In this document: positions 39,001-46,905 of the stretch, one piece after another
How the letters are laid out: each line of letters begins with the position of its first letter
How positions within the stretch are numbered: the first letter of the stretch is position 1
DNA from: Pseudomonas sp. AL03
GTDB taxonomy: Bacteria > Pseudomonadota > Gammaproteobacteria > Pseudomonadales > Pseudomonadaceae
Length of the DNA stretch: 64,000 nt
Assembly: GCF_029960815.1 (NCBI RefSeq)
Contig: NZ_JASBRE010000018.1
Location: 62,001 to 126,000 of the forward strand
Direction: 5' to 3'
Notes under the pieces: generated by a model
What the model was told of the DNA's origin: nothing
Seen by the model: the letters and a program-made list of their open reading frames with translations, nothing else
Database searches by the model: none
Program-made: the position numbers and the translations under genes

Positions 39001-39151
39001 GACTCGCCTGGACCACGATCACCGGGAAGTCCATCTGCGGCAGCGGCGCCACCGGCAACAGGCCGAAGCTCACGCCGCCCAGCAGCAGGATCGCCAGGCT
39101 CAGCAACATCGTCGCGACCGGGCGCTTGATGAAAGGTCTGGACAGGTTCAT
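36044..39151 (-). CDS. mdtC: RND efflux transporter, MuxC/MdtC-type subunit
   Basis: A 1035-residue, 12-helix proton-driven inner-membrane pump of the RND superfamily. The helix-4 proton relay is GLVVDDAIVVLENI, where the DD pair is essential, and other family blocks include RLRPILMTTLAAILGALPLL near the end. It is the second of two adjacent pump genes, the sign of the heteromeric MdtBC/MuxBC pumps, which assemble as mixed trimers. The start lies within the upstream mdtB stop (four-base overlap), and its own stop overlaps opmB by four bases. Homologues export novobiocin, beta-lactams, macrolides and bile-like detergents. Confidence 0.95.
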   Translation of the reverse strand: MNLSRPFIKRPVATMLLSLAILLLGGVSFGLLPVAPLPQMDFPVIVVQASLPGASPEVMASTVATPLERSFGAIAGVNTMSSRSSQGSTRVILQFDLNRDINGAAREVQAAINASRNLLPSGMRSMPTYKKVNPSQAPVMVLSLTSDVLEKGQLYDLASTILSQSVSQVQGVGEVQIGGSSLPAVRIELEPQALNQYGVALDDVRNTIANANVRRPKGSVEDGQRLWQVQANDQLEKAKDYESLIIHYADGAALRLKDVAKVSDGVEDRYNSGFFNNDAAVLLVINRQAGANIIETVNEIKAQLPALQAVLPASVKLNVAMDRSPVIKATLHEAEMTLLIAVALVILVVFLFLGNFRASLIPTLAVPVSLVGTFAVMYLYGFSLNNLSLMALILATGLVVDDAIVVLENISRHIDKGVPPMKAAYLGAQEVGFTLLSMNVSLVAVFLSILFMGGIVQSLFREFSITLAASIVVSLVVSLTLTPMLCARWLKPHTPGEENRLQRWSQRANEWMVGKYATSLDWVLRHRRLTLLSLIVTVGVNIALYVVVPKTFMPQQDTGQLIGFVRGDDGLSFSVMQPKMETFRRAVLKDDAVQSVAGFIGGTNGTNNAFMLVRLKPIKERNISAQKVIERLRKEMPKVAGAQLMLMADQDLQFGGGREQTTSQYSYILQSADLGELREWYPKVVIALKALPELTAIDAREGRGAQQVTLIVDRDQAKRLGVDMDMVTAVLNNAYSQRQISTIYDSLNQYQVVMEVNPKYAQDPITLKQVQVITADGARIPLSTIAHYENSLEDDRVSHEGQFASESISFDMAEGVTVEQGTAAIERAIARLGMPEDVIVKMAGTADAFAATQKSQPWMILGALVAVYLVLGVLYESYIHPLTILSTLPSAGVGALLSIYALGGEFSLISLLGLFLLIGVVKKNAILMIDLALQLERHQGLAPLESIRSACLQRLRPILMTTLAAILGALPLLLSRAEGAEMRQPLGLTIIGGLIFSQVLTLYTTPVVYLYLDKLRHRFNHWRGVRTDAALETPL

Positions 39152-42100
39152 GGCTGTTCTACCGCTTCCACGGATTCAGTCTTGCGCCCCCAGCGCCGGC
39201 CGAGGCGGTCGAAGTACAGATAGATGACCGGAGTGGTAAACAGCGTCAGCACCTGACTCACCAACAAGCCACCCACCATCACCAGACCCAACGGTTGACG
39301 CAGTTCTGCACCGGAACCGGTCGCCAGCATCAGCGGCACAGCGCCAAACAACGCGGCCAGTGTGGTCATCAGAATCGGCCGGAAACGCAGCAACGCCGCT
39401 TGATAGATCGCCGTTTCCGGGTCCATGCCCTGATTGCGCTCAGCGTCGAGGGCGAAGTCGATCATCATGATCGCGTTCTTTTTCACGATACCGATCAACA
39501 AAATGATGCCGATGATCGCAATCATGCCCAGGTCATTGCCGCTCAACAGCAGCGCCAACAAGGCGCCGACCGCCGCCGAGGGCAAGGTCGAAAGAATGGT
39601 GATCGGGTGGATATAACTCTCGTAAAGCACGCCAAGCACGATGTACATGGTGACCACCGCCGCCAGAATCAGCAGCAAGGTGCTCGACAGCGACGCCTGG
39701 AACGCTTCGGCCGCGCCCTGGAACTGGGTCTGCACGCCAATCGGCATGCCGATGTCTTTCTGCACCTGGTCGATGATCTCCACCGCGTGCCCCAGCGCCA
39801 CGCTGGGTGCGAGGTTGAAAGACATCATCACCGCCGGGAACTGACCGATGTGAGTGATCGCCAGTTGGGCCTGACGCTCCTCGATGTGCGCCAGACTGGT
39901 CAGGCGCACTTGCCCGCCGTCGGTGGTTTTCACGTGAATCTGGTTTAGCGCATCCGGGCCGATCTTCTCGCCGGACTGCGATTGCAGCACCACGCGGTAT
40001 TGGCTGGCCTGGGTGTAGATGGTGGAAATCTGCCGCTGACCGAAGGCGTCGTACAGCGCATCGGTGATGTTCGACACCGACACACCGATCCGCGACGCCG
40101 CATCGCGGTCAATCACCAGATAGACCTGCAAGCCCTTGTCCTGCAAATCGCTGGCGACATCGGTCAGCTCAGGCCGTTGGGCCAGTGCGTCCACCAGACG
40201 ACCGCTCCACAAACTCAGCAACGCCGAGTCCGGCGATGACATGCTGAACTGGTATTGAGTACGGCTGACGCGGTCTTCAATGGTCAGGTCCTGCACCGGC
40301 TGCATGAACAGGCGAATGCCGGTGAGCTTGTCCAGTTCCGGTTGCAGACGTGCGATCACCTCGGTTGCGCTCAAGTCGCGATTGCTGTGCGATTTGAGGT
40401 TGATCAGCAGACGACCGCTATTGAGCGTCGAGTTGTCACCGTCCACACCGATATAGGACGACAGGCTTTCCACCGCCGGATCCGTCAGGATCACTTTGGC
40501 CAATGCCTGCTGACGCTCGCTCATGGCGGCGAAGGAAATCGACTGCGGCGCCTCGGATATGCCCTGGATCACCCCGGTATCCTGCACCGGGAAAAACCCC
40601 TTGGGCACCACCATGTAAAGGAACACGGTCAACGCCAGCGTCCCGATGGCCACCATCAGGGTCAACGGTTGATGCTTGAGAACCCACTTTAACTTGCGCC
40701 CGTAAGCCGCAATCATCCAATCAATTGTGGCGCCGCTGGCCCGGTAGAAACGGCCCTGTTCTTCTTCCTTGGGTTCACGCTTGAGCAGCCGCGCGCACAT
40801 CATTGGCGTCAGTGTCAGGGAGACGACAAGGGAAATCAGGATTGCCACCGCCAGGGTGATGGCAAATTCGCGGAACAGCCGCCCCACCACGTCGGCCATG
40901 AACAGCAGTGGAATCAACACGGCGATTAGCGACAGGGTCAGGGAAATAAGAGTGAAACCGATCTGTTTGGCGCCCTTGAGCGCCGCATTAAGGGGGCTGT
41001 CGCCCTCTTCAATAAATCGGGAGATGTTCTCCAGCATGACGATCGCATCGTCCACCACGAAACCGGTGGCGATGGTCAGTGCCATCAGGGTCAGGTTATT
41101 GACCGAGAAACCCGCGAGGTACATCACGCCGAAGGTGCCGATCAGCGACAGCGGTACCGCGACCGACGGAATAATTGTGGCGCTGGCTCGACGCAGGAAC
41201 AGGAAGGTCACCATCACGACCAGCGCAATGGCGATCAACAATTCGTGTTGCACGTCGGTGACCGAGGCGCGGATGGTCTGGGTGCGGTCGGTCAGCACGG
41301 TGACTTCGAGACCCGCCGGCAGGTTGTCGGTGATGCTTGGCAGCAGGGCTTTGATCCGGTCGACCACTTCGATGACGTTGGCACCGGGCTGACGCTGGAT
41401 GTTCAACAGCACCGCCTGGTTTTCATTGGCCCACGCCGCCAGACGTTCGTTTTCCGCGCCATCGACGATTTCCGCCACATCCTTGAGCCGCAACGGCGCG
41501 CCGTTGGCGTAGGCGAGAATCAGGTTGGCGTAGTCCTTGGGCGAGGTCAGTTGATCGTTTGCATCGAGCATCGACACCCGGGTCGGGCCGTCGAAGTTGC
41601 CCTTGGGCTGGTTGACGTTGGATGCGCCGATCAGGGTTCGCACGTCGGAGAGGTTCAAGCCATTGGCCGCCAGGGCTTCAGGGTTAACCTTGATCCGCAC
41701 CGCCTGACGCTGGCCACCGGCAATGCTGACCATGCCGACACCGCTGATCTGGGCGATTTTCTGCGCCATCCGCGTGTCGACCAAGTCATTGAGCTTGGGC
41801 AGCAGCATGGTCTTGGAGGTGATGGCCAGGGTCAGCACCGGGGTGTCCGCCGGGTTCACCTTGTTGTACACCGGCGGCGCCGGCAGGTCCTTGGGCAGCA
41901 AATTGGTCGCGGCATTGATCGCGGCCTGCACCTGCTGCTCGGCGACGTCCATGTTGATGTCGAGGCTGAAACGCAGGGTCAGCACCGAGGCACCGCCGGA
42001 ACTGGTCGACGCCATCTGCGTCAGGCCAGGCATCTGCCCGAATTGACGTTCAAGGGGCGCGGTCACGGCGCTGGTCATGACATCCGGGCTGGCGCCGGGA

Positions 42101-42252
42101 TACAGCGTCATGACGCGGATGGTCGGGTAATCGACCTGAGGCAATGCCGACACCGGCAGCAGCCGATAGGCGATCACGCCAGCGAGGATAATGGCCAGCA
42201 TGCTCAGGGTGGTGGCTACCGGGCGAAGGATGAACAGCCGCGAGATGTTCAT
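39148..42252 (-). CDS. mdtB: RND efflux transporter, MuxB/MdtB-type subunit
   Basis: A 1034-residue RND pump, sister of the next gene on the strand. Family motifs are GFVVDDAIVMLENISRF (helix-4 proton relay), SLTPMMCARLLKREP and LRFRPILMTTLAALFGAVP. Heteromeric pairs of this kind need both subunits; MdtB-type proteins are thought to contribute mainly to proton flow, although this split is from E. coli work. The start overlaps the stop of mdtA by four bases, so all four genes are translated together. The MISRLFILRPVATT-like beginning is standard for the subgroup. Confidence 0.95.
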   Translation of the reverse strand: MNISRLFILRPVATTLSMLAIILAGVIAYRLLPVSALPQVDYPTIRVMTLYPGASPDVMTSAVTAPLERQFGQMPGLTQMASTSSGGASVLTLRFSLDINMDVAEQQVQAAINAATNLLPKDLPAPPVYNKVNPADTPVLTLAITSKTMLLPKLNDLVDTRMAQKIAQISGVGMVSIAGGQRQAVRIKVNPEALAANGLNLSDVRTLIGASNVNQPKGNFDGPTRVSMLDANDQLTSPKDYANLILAYANGAPLRLKDVAEIVDGAENERLAAWANENQAVLLNIQRQPGANVIEVVDRIKALLPSITDNLPAGLEVTVLTDRTQTIRASVTDVQHELLIAIALVVMVTFLFLRRASATIIPSVAVPLSLIGTFGVMYLAGFSVNNLTLMALTIATGFVVDDAIVMLENISRFIEEGDSPLNAALKGAKQIGFTLISLTLSLIAVLIPLLFMADVVGRLFREFAITLAVAILISLVVSLTLTPMMCARLLKREPKEEEQGRFYRASGATIDWMIAAYGRKLKWVLKHQPLTLMVAIGTLALTVFLYMVVPKGFFPVQDTGVIQGISEAPQSISFAAMSERQQALAKVILTDPAVESLSSYIGVDGDNSTLNSGRLLINLKSHSNRDLSATEVIARLQPELDKLTGIRLFMQPVQDLTIEDRVSRTQYQFSMSSPDSALLSLWSGRLVDALAQRPELTDVASDLQDKGLQVYLVIDRDAASRIGVSVSNITDALYDAFGQRQISTIYTQASQYRVVLQSQSGEKIGPDALNQIHVKTTDGGQVRLTSLAHIEERQAQLAITHIGQFPAVMMSFNLAPSVALGHAVEIIDQVQKDIGMPIGVQTQFQGAAEAFQASLSSTLLLILAAVVTMYIVLGVLYESYIHPITILSTLPSAAVGALLALLLSGNDLGMIAIIGIILLIGIVKKNAIMMIDFALDAERNQGMDPETAIYQAALLRFRPILMTTLAALFGAVPLMLATGSGAELRQPLGLVMVGGLLVSQVLTLFTTPVIYLYFDRLGRRWGRKTESVEAVEQP

Positions 42253-43565
42253 GCGCCGCCCTTTTTCGCCTTGTCGGTGGTCGCCGGCTCTGTCGCGTTG
42301 GCCGCCGACTTGCCTTGCAGATGGCCGGTCGGGGTCGTCGGCACGTCCTTGGTGTCGTTGACCACTTCCACTTCGCTGCCTTCCTTCAAGCGGTCGGTGC
42401 CTTCAAGGACAACGCGATCCCCAGGGACCAGGCCTTCGGTAATCACAGTGTTTTCACCGTCACTGGCGCCGACTTTCAACTGACGAATCGTGACTTTCTT
42501 GTCGCCGTCCAGGGCGTAGACAAACGTGCCGTTGGTGCCGAACTGAATCGCTGCTGAAGGTGCGAGCACCACGTCTTTGAGGGTGTCGGCCAGCAGATGA
42601 ACGTTGACGAACTGATTCGGGAACAGCGCCTGATCACGGTTCTCATAACGAGCCTTGAATTTCAGGGTGCCGGTGGTGACATCGATCTGGTTGTCCAGGC
42701 TCTGCAAGACGCCAGTGGCCTGCAACTTGGTGTCGCCACGATCCCAGGCTTCGGCGGGCAATTTGGCGCCAGTGCGATAACGGGCCAGCACGGTTTCCAG
42801 GCTGTTTTCCGGCAAGGTGAAGGCAACGCTGATCGGTTGGGTCTGGGTGATGATCACCAGCGCCGTGGTGTCGTTGGCTGCCACCAGGTTGCCGACATCC
42901 AGCTGACGCAAGCCCACACGCCCGGCAATCGGGGCGCGGATCTTGGTGAATTCCAGATTGAGCTTGGCGTCGTTGACCGCCGCCTGATTGGTTTTGACCG
43001 TGCCCTGATACTGGCCCACCAGCGCTTCGGCGGTGTCCAGGGTCTGCTTGGCGATACTGTCTTCGCGGTACAAGCCGCGATAGCGCTCCACATCGACCTG
43101 GGCGTTTTTCAGTTGTGCCTGGTTCTGCAACAACGTGCCTTCGGCCTGAAGCAAGGCGTTCTGGTAAGGACGCGGGTCGATTTCAGCCAGCAGATCGCCA
43201 GCCTTGACCATCTGCCCTTCCTCGAAGGAGATCTTCATCAGCTCACCACCGACGCGGCTGCGCACATTAATGGTGTTCAGCGCCGTCACGGTGCCCAGCG
43301 CCTTGTAGTACAGCGGGAAGTCGCCCTTGACCGCTGGCGCGACACGCACTGGAACGGGCCCGGTCGCCCCGCCAAAACCCGGACGCATCCCTCCCGACCT
43401 GCCGGTCTGTCCGGCAACGGCTTTTTGCCCTGCGCCCTTTTTTTGGGCAGTGCCGGTGGGCCAGAATTTCCAGCACAGGCCAGCGATGACCAACAGGACA
43501 AGCAGGCCAAACAGCCAGCGACGGGGACTACGGGAAACGGAGGATTGCATGGAATGATCAACCAT
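42249..43565 (-). CDS. mdtA: Efflux pump periplasmic adaptor (MuxA/MdtA)
   Basis: A 438-residue membrane-fusion protein that links the MuxBC pump to the outer-membrane channel. An N-terminal membrane anchor (WLFGLLVLLVIAGLCWKFW) is followed by the lipoyl/coiled-coil/beta-barrel layout: INVRSRVGGELMKISFEEGQ is the first lipoyl half, and IRAPIAGRVGLRQLDVGN the second. A Gly/Pro-rich stretch after the anchor (GGMRPGFGGATGPVPVRV) and a Thr/Lys-rich tail are variable parts. I favour the start MVDHSMQSS at 43565; the open frame extends to 43643, and an ATG at 43550 is also possible, none having a strong ribosome-binding site. It is the promoter-proximal gene of the operon. Confidence 0.93.
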   Translation of the reverse strand: MVDHSMQSSVSRSPRRWLFGLLVLLVIAGLCWKFWPTGTAQKKGAGQKAVAGQTGRSGGMRPGFGGATGPVPVRVAPAVKGDFPLYYKALGTVTALNTINVRSRVGGELMKISFEEGQMVKAGDLLAEIDPRPYQNALLQAEGTLLQNQAQLKNAQVDVERYRGLYREDSIAKQTLDTAEALVGQYQGTVKTNQAAVNDAKLNLEFTKIRAPIAGRVGLRQLDVGNLVAANDTTALVIITQTQPISVAFTLPENSLETVLARYRTGAKLPAEAWDRGDTKLQATGVLQSLDNQIDVTTGTLKFKARYENRDQALFPNQFVNVHLLADTLKDVVLAPSAAIQFGTNGTFVYALDGDKKVTIRQLKVGASDGENTVITEGLVPGDRVVLEGTDRLKEGSEVEVVNDTKDVPTTPTGHLQGKSAANATEPATTDKAKKGGA

Positions 43566-43697
43566 TGGACGCGTGAGCTTCTTTCTACAGGAGGCTGAAC
43601 GATAAGCACTGGTGGGTATTAAGCAAAGCGCCTTTACCGGCAATTTACCTTCGGCTTACGTAACAGGATGTTTGGCCAAGACACTGAATCGCAAATG

Positions 43698-43725
43698 AAA
43701 ACGGCCTGGACAAGGCCAGGCCGTT
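43698..43725 (-). terminator. Terminator of tpx
   Basis: Arms AACGGCCTGG (43700-43709) and CCAGGCCGTT (43716-43725) with a six-base loop; on the minus strand the stem is followed by TTTTC. It ends the thiol peroxidase transcript, which runs towards the efflux operon. Confidence 0.8.
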
Positions 43726-43744
43726 AACAATTGTAAAAGTACGC

Positions 43745-44245
43745 TTATTTCAGAACGGCAAGTGCCGCTTCGTAGTTCGGCTCTTCAGCGATTTCACCGA
43801 CCAGTTCGCTGTGCAGAACGTTGTCGTTTTCGTCCAGCACCACGACGGCACGGGCAGTCAGGCCTTTCAGCGGGCCGTCAGCGATGGCAACACCGTAGTT
43901 CTCGATGAACTCGGCACCGCGCAGGGTCGACAGGTTCTGTACGTTTTCCAGGCCTTCGGCGCCGCAGAAGCGCGCTTGAGCGAACGGCAGGTCAGCGGAG
44001 ATGCACAGCACGACAGTGTTGGCGAAATCACTGGCCTGGGCGTTGAACTTGCGAACCGACGTCGCGCAGGTCGGGGTATCAACGCTTGGGAAGATGTTCA
44101 GCACTTTGCGCTTGCCGGCGAAGCTCGCTAGGGTCACGTCGGACAGATTGCCGGCAACCAGGGAAAAGGCTGGCGCCTTGGAACCGGCTTGTGGCAGTTG
44201 GCCGTTGACTTGAACCGGGGAGCCTTTAAGGGTGACTTGAGCCAT
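43745..44245 (-). CDS. tpx: Thiol peroxidase Tpx
   Basis: A 166-residue atypical two-Cys peroxiredoxin that reduces lipid and hydrogen peroxides using thioredoxin. The peroxidatic Cys60 is in PSVDTPTCATSVRKF and the resolving Cys94 in ARFCGAEGLENV, the spacing normal for Tpx. The start at 44245 is set by AAGGA 14-10 bases upstream and the usual MAQVTLKGSPV beginning; the frame is open to 44410 without homology. A single-gene transcript is likely, since a terminator follows and the next gene upstream is divergent. It acts in the periplasm in E. coli; no signal peptide is visible here. Confidence 0.96.
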   Translation of the reverse strand: MAQVTLKGSPVQVNGQLPQAGSKAPAFSLVAGNLSDVTLASFAGKRKVLNIFPSVDTPTCATSVRKFNAQASDFANTVVLCISADLPFAQARFCGAEGLENVQNLSTLRGAEFIENYGVAIADGPLKGLTARAVVVLDENDNVLHSELVGEIAEEPNYEAALAVLK

Positions 44246-44510
44246 GAACGGAGTCCTTCTGACGTTGTTGTAGAGAATTTTGAAGAGGCCGAAGTTAACC
44301 ACGAAATGGTCCGACGACCTATGCCCAGATACAAATTGTGATGTCTCGTCGCACACATTGGATACAACCCGTCTCAACAACCGTATAGCGAGCTTACTGT
44401 CGAGAAACAAATCTGCTTTTTCGGCGATTTTCCGTAAGAAACGTTGTCGATTCAGATGACGGCCATTCGACTAGGAAGTGAGTCACTCAAATCCAGCGGA
44501 GATAAGGACC

Positions 44511-44936
44511 ATGCGATTCATGATCATTGTGAAAGCCAGCCAGGATTCCGAGGCCGGTGTGATGCCCAGCGAGGAACTGATGACCGCGATGGGCAACTAC
44601 AACGAGGAACTGGCCAAGGCCGGCATCCTCATCGAGTGCGATGGCCTGCAACCGAGCAGCAAAGGCGCCCGCGTGCGTTTCTCGGGTGAGCAGCGCACGG
44701 TGATCGACGGCCCGTTCGCCGAATCCAAGGAGCTGATCGCCGGCTACTGGCTCTGGCAGGTGAAGTCGAAACAAGAGGCGATCGAGTGGGTCAAGCGATG
44801 CCCCAACCCGATGCCAGGCACCGATGCCGAGATCGAAATTCGCCAGGTGTTCGAGGCTGAAGATTTTGGGGCTGAGTTCACGCCGGAACTGCGGGAGCAG
44901 GAAGAACGGCTGCGCGAGCAGGTGAAGAAACGCTGA
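44511..44936 (+). CDS. YciI family protein (DGPF domain)
   Basis: A 141-residue protein of the YciI/DGPF family, small dimeric ferredoxin-like alpha+beta proteins with a conserved His/Asp pair whose chemistry is mostly unknown. Family marks are KFMIIVKAS-like beginning (here MRFMIIVKASQDSEAG), VIDGPFAESKELIAGYWLW in the middle and PGTDAEIEIRQVFEAEDF. AAGGACC precedes the ATG at 44511; an upstream in-frame ATG at 44478 is less likely. Members often sit beside ECF sigma factors, but none is present here. It is divergent from tpx and convergent with the bacteriocin genes. Confidence 0.9.
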   Translation: MRFMIIVKASQDSEAGVMPSEELMTAMGNYNEELAKAGILIECDGLQPSSKGARVRFSGEQRTVIDGPFAESKELIAGYWLWQVKSKQEAIEWVKRCPNPMPGTDAEIEIRQVFEAEDFGAEFTPELREQEERLREQVKKR

Positions 44937-45008
44937 GCGCGCAACAGAATGCGGTGCCGCGACTGGAATATTCGGCGCAGCCGGTTGTGTCCGACGTCGG
45001 GGTTAAGG

Positions 45009-46532
45009 TTATGCTTCAGCAATTGTCATATCAGGATATTCGCGCCGATCTCTGAACGTGACGTACACCGGGTCCAGTCCTGCCGCGATGGGGAAGACAA
45101 CGATGTAGTCGTCAAACCGGGCATCTTCCTCTCCCGTCGAGGTTTCGAGTATTGGCACCGGTAAGGATCGAACAAAACCCAAACGATGCGAAGGGGCCGG
45201 GGCCACGGGCGGGCTAGCTTCAAGAGTGACCGGGGCAGACCAGTAAACGGTGATCGGTGCGGCGCCATCAGCCGTAAAACTGAAAGTATTCAGTCGTTCA
45301 TTGAGTTGCGCTGCTCTGACCCGAACCCCAGATGCCGGATGACTGCCTTTGGACGGTGTGATGTGAACCTGTGACAGCGTTTTGATTTCGCGTAATCCCT
45401 GAAACATCGTTCCAGGTTCGGCAGGTACTAGGGCGGTAGTCATCCTGAAAGGAACATCGACCTCAGCCCTGTTCGCCGCCAGACTTTGCCAATCCTGACC
45501 TTCGATTGGTAGAAGCTCAGCCAAGGGAACACTGAGACCGTATACCTGCGTATCGGCGCGACTGGAAAACTCAAAGTGCAACACCGCAGCGCACTGGACA
45601 TCATCGGGCGGTTCGCCTGACGTGTTCTGCCAAGCGAATTGCGCAACGGCCGAACGAATGGCTTTTTGTAAATATGTCCGTTGCGACACCAACAATGCCG
45701 ATGGCCCACCCTCCAGCAATACATCGGGACGTTTATCGGCCAAATCCAATGATGCGGTCATCGCGCAGGCAGCTTGAGCCGGACCGGTCCCTGCCAGATT
45801 ACGTGACCGAATCAACTGTTCCTGCGCCGCTATCAACAGCGCTTCAGCCTCGTCATGTAGAACGCGATGGCGCTGAGTAATGCCGGCCAATCGCGCAATG
45901 TACCGGTCGTGTGTTGAGTTGATCTGTTGCACGAGGCTCTGCCACCGTGCTTGCTCCGACCGGGCATAGGTCATGTCGCGCTGAGCACCGCGCTTGGCGA
46001 ACTCCACGCGCATTTTGCAGAATTCGAACTTACTGATTGCCATGAGTGTTTCATGCTGAGTACGTTCCAGAGCCCGGATATTCGTGTCTTGCTCAGGGAT
46101 ATCCAGGCGAAGGCTCTGTTGACTTCGCAAGCGCTTGATACCTTGCTCGAAAAAGCTGAAGGCCGTTTCGACAGCCCGCTCCGATACGGCCACATCAGCG
46201 GCGATTTCTTGTACTTCTGCCAGACTCCGGGCGACATCGCTTAGCTGTACCGGTGGAGCCGATACGGAAACATTCTCGTCCTTAAACGCCGCCATACCCC
46301 GTTTGCGATGCCAATTCTTGACGAAAAAGACAATCGATCCAGCACCATTCGTATTGACTTGGTCGTCAGGGTAAAAAAACAGGTCCGCACCTTTGGGGTG
46401 GCCGACGATCCGGTCGAAATGGTTGATCAACCGATCATGGTCCCGTTTCGGCAGATCGACGACCCAGATTCTATTTACCAACGCCTGGAATTCCGGCTCG
46501 GTGTAATCCTTGAGAGTTGCTTTAAGTTCCAT
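45009..46532 (-). CDS. Immunity-protein/Pyocin_S fusion (S-type bacteriocin-like, without a killing domain)
   Basis: A 507-residue protein with an unusual architecture. Residues 1-85 are a nuclease-colicin immunity protein: MELKATLKDYTEPEFQALV, then HPKGADLFFYP, which matches the HPxxxDxIxYP core of Im9-type proteins. About 95-260 is a long charged helical region, probably coiled coil. About 280-500 looks like the Pyocin_S translocation domain, ending FDDYIVVFPIAAGLDPVYV, close to the DCIVCVPGLPPMYLSF part of the neighbouring bacteriocin. No nuclease or pore domain follows, so it could protect but not kill in a known way. The start at 46532 is set by AAGGAAG upstream; the frame extends to 46562. 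It lies 97 bases after the immunity gene. Confidence 0.75.
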   Translation of the reverse strand: MELKATLKDYTEPEFQALVNRIWVVDLPKRDHDRLINHFDRIVGHPKGADLFFYPDDQVNTNGAGSIVFFVKNWHRKRGMAAFKDENVSVSAPPVQLSDVARSLAEVQEIAADVAVSERAVETAFSFFEQGIKRLRSQQSLRLDIPEQDTNIRALERTQHETLMAISKFEFCKMRVEFAKRGAQRDMTYARSEQARWQSLVQQINSTHDRYIARLAGITQRHRVLHDEAEALLIAAQEQLIRSRNLAGTGPAQAACAMTASLDLADKRPDVLLEGGPSALLVSQRTYLQKAIRSAVAQFAWQNTSGEPPDDVQCAAVLHFEFSSRADTQVYGLSVPLAELLPIEGQDWQSLAANRAEVDVPFRMTTALVPAEPGTMFQGLREIKTLSQVHITPSKGSHPASGVRVRAAQLNERLNTFSFTADGAAPITVYWSAPVTLEASPPVAPAPSHRLGFVRSLPVPILETSTGEEDARFDDYIVVFPIAAGLDPVYVTFRDRREYPDMTIAEA

Positions 46533-46629
46533 CTTTGGTTCTTCCTTGTGTCTCTTGGGCAAACTGCTGAAGACAATGGCACCTGCTCATTTCGTTATGA
46601 ACAGATGCCAGTTAGTCATTGGTGGCAAG

Positions 46630-46905
46630 TCATTCGGGTTTGAAGCCAGGTTTGTTGTTGAATGCGCGCCATTCTTTGACTTCTTTCAGGATGCCTTCCG
46701 GGCTGTCCTCCTGGCCTTCCTTGGGGTAGAAGATGACGTCTGAGCGGTCTGGGTGTTCGGTGACAGTTTCGAAATGTTTAACTCGATCAATCATGTACTT
46801 ATCAAACTCATCTGCTGTCAAATCCTCCCCTCCATCAAAAAGCTCTTTAAGGAAGTCCAGAAACTCAGACTCTGTATAGTCTTCGAGACGTGAAGTATTT
46901 TTCAT
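46630..46905 (-). CDS. Nuclease-bacteriocin immunity protein (colicin E9/pyocin S2 type)
   Basis: A 91-residue cytoplasmic protein that binds and blocks the DNase domain of its cognate bacteriocin. It matches Im9-family proteins along its length: LEDYTESEFLDFLKEL (helix 1), HFETVTEHPDRSDVIFYP (helix 3 with the conserved Tyr-Pro) and SPEGILKEVKEWRAFNNKPG. The ATG overlaps the bacteriocin stop (ATGA), with AAGGAGG lying inside the end of that gene. Base composition is a little more A+T-rich than the surroundings, common for immunity genes. It is clearly the partner of the gene before it. Confidence 0.95.
   Translation of the reverse strand: MKNTSRLEDYTESEFLDFLKELFDGGEDLTADEFDKYMIDRVKHFETVTEHPDRSDVIFYPKEGQEDSPEGILKEVKEWRAFNNKPGFKPE

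Noticed and set aside
36512..39223. A 903-codon plus-strand open frame antisense to the MdtC gene, and similar long frames at 24252-26183 and 22636-24258
   Set aside because: They mirror GC-rich coding genes on the other strand, are rich in His, Arg and Gln as antisense shadows are, have no ribosome-binding site and show no domain.
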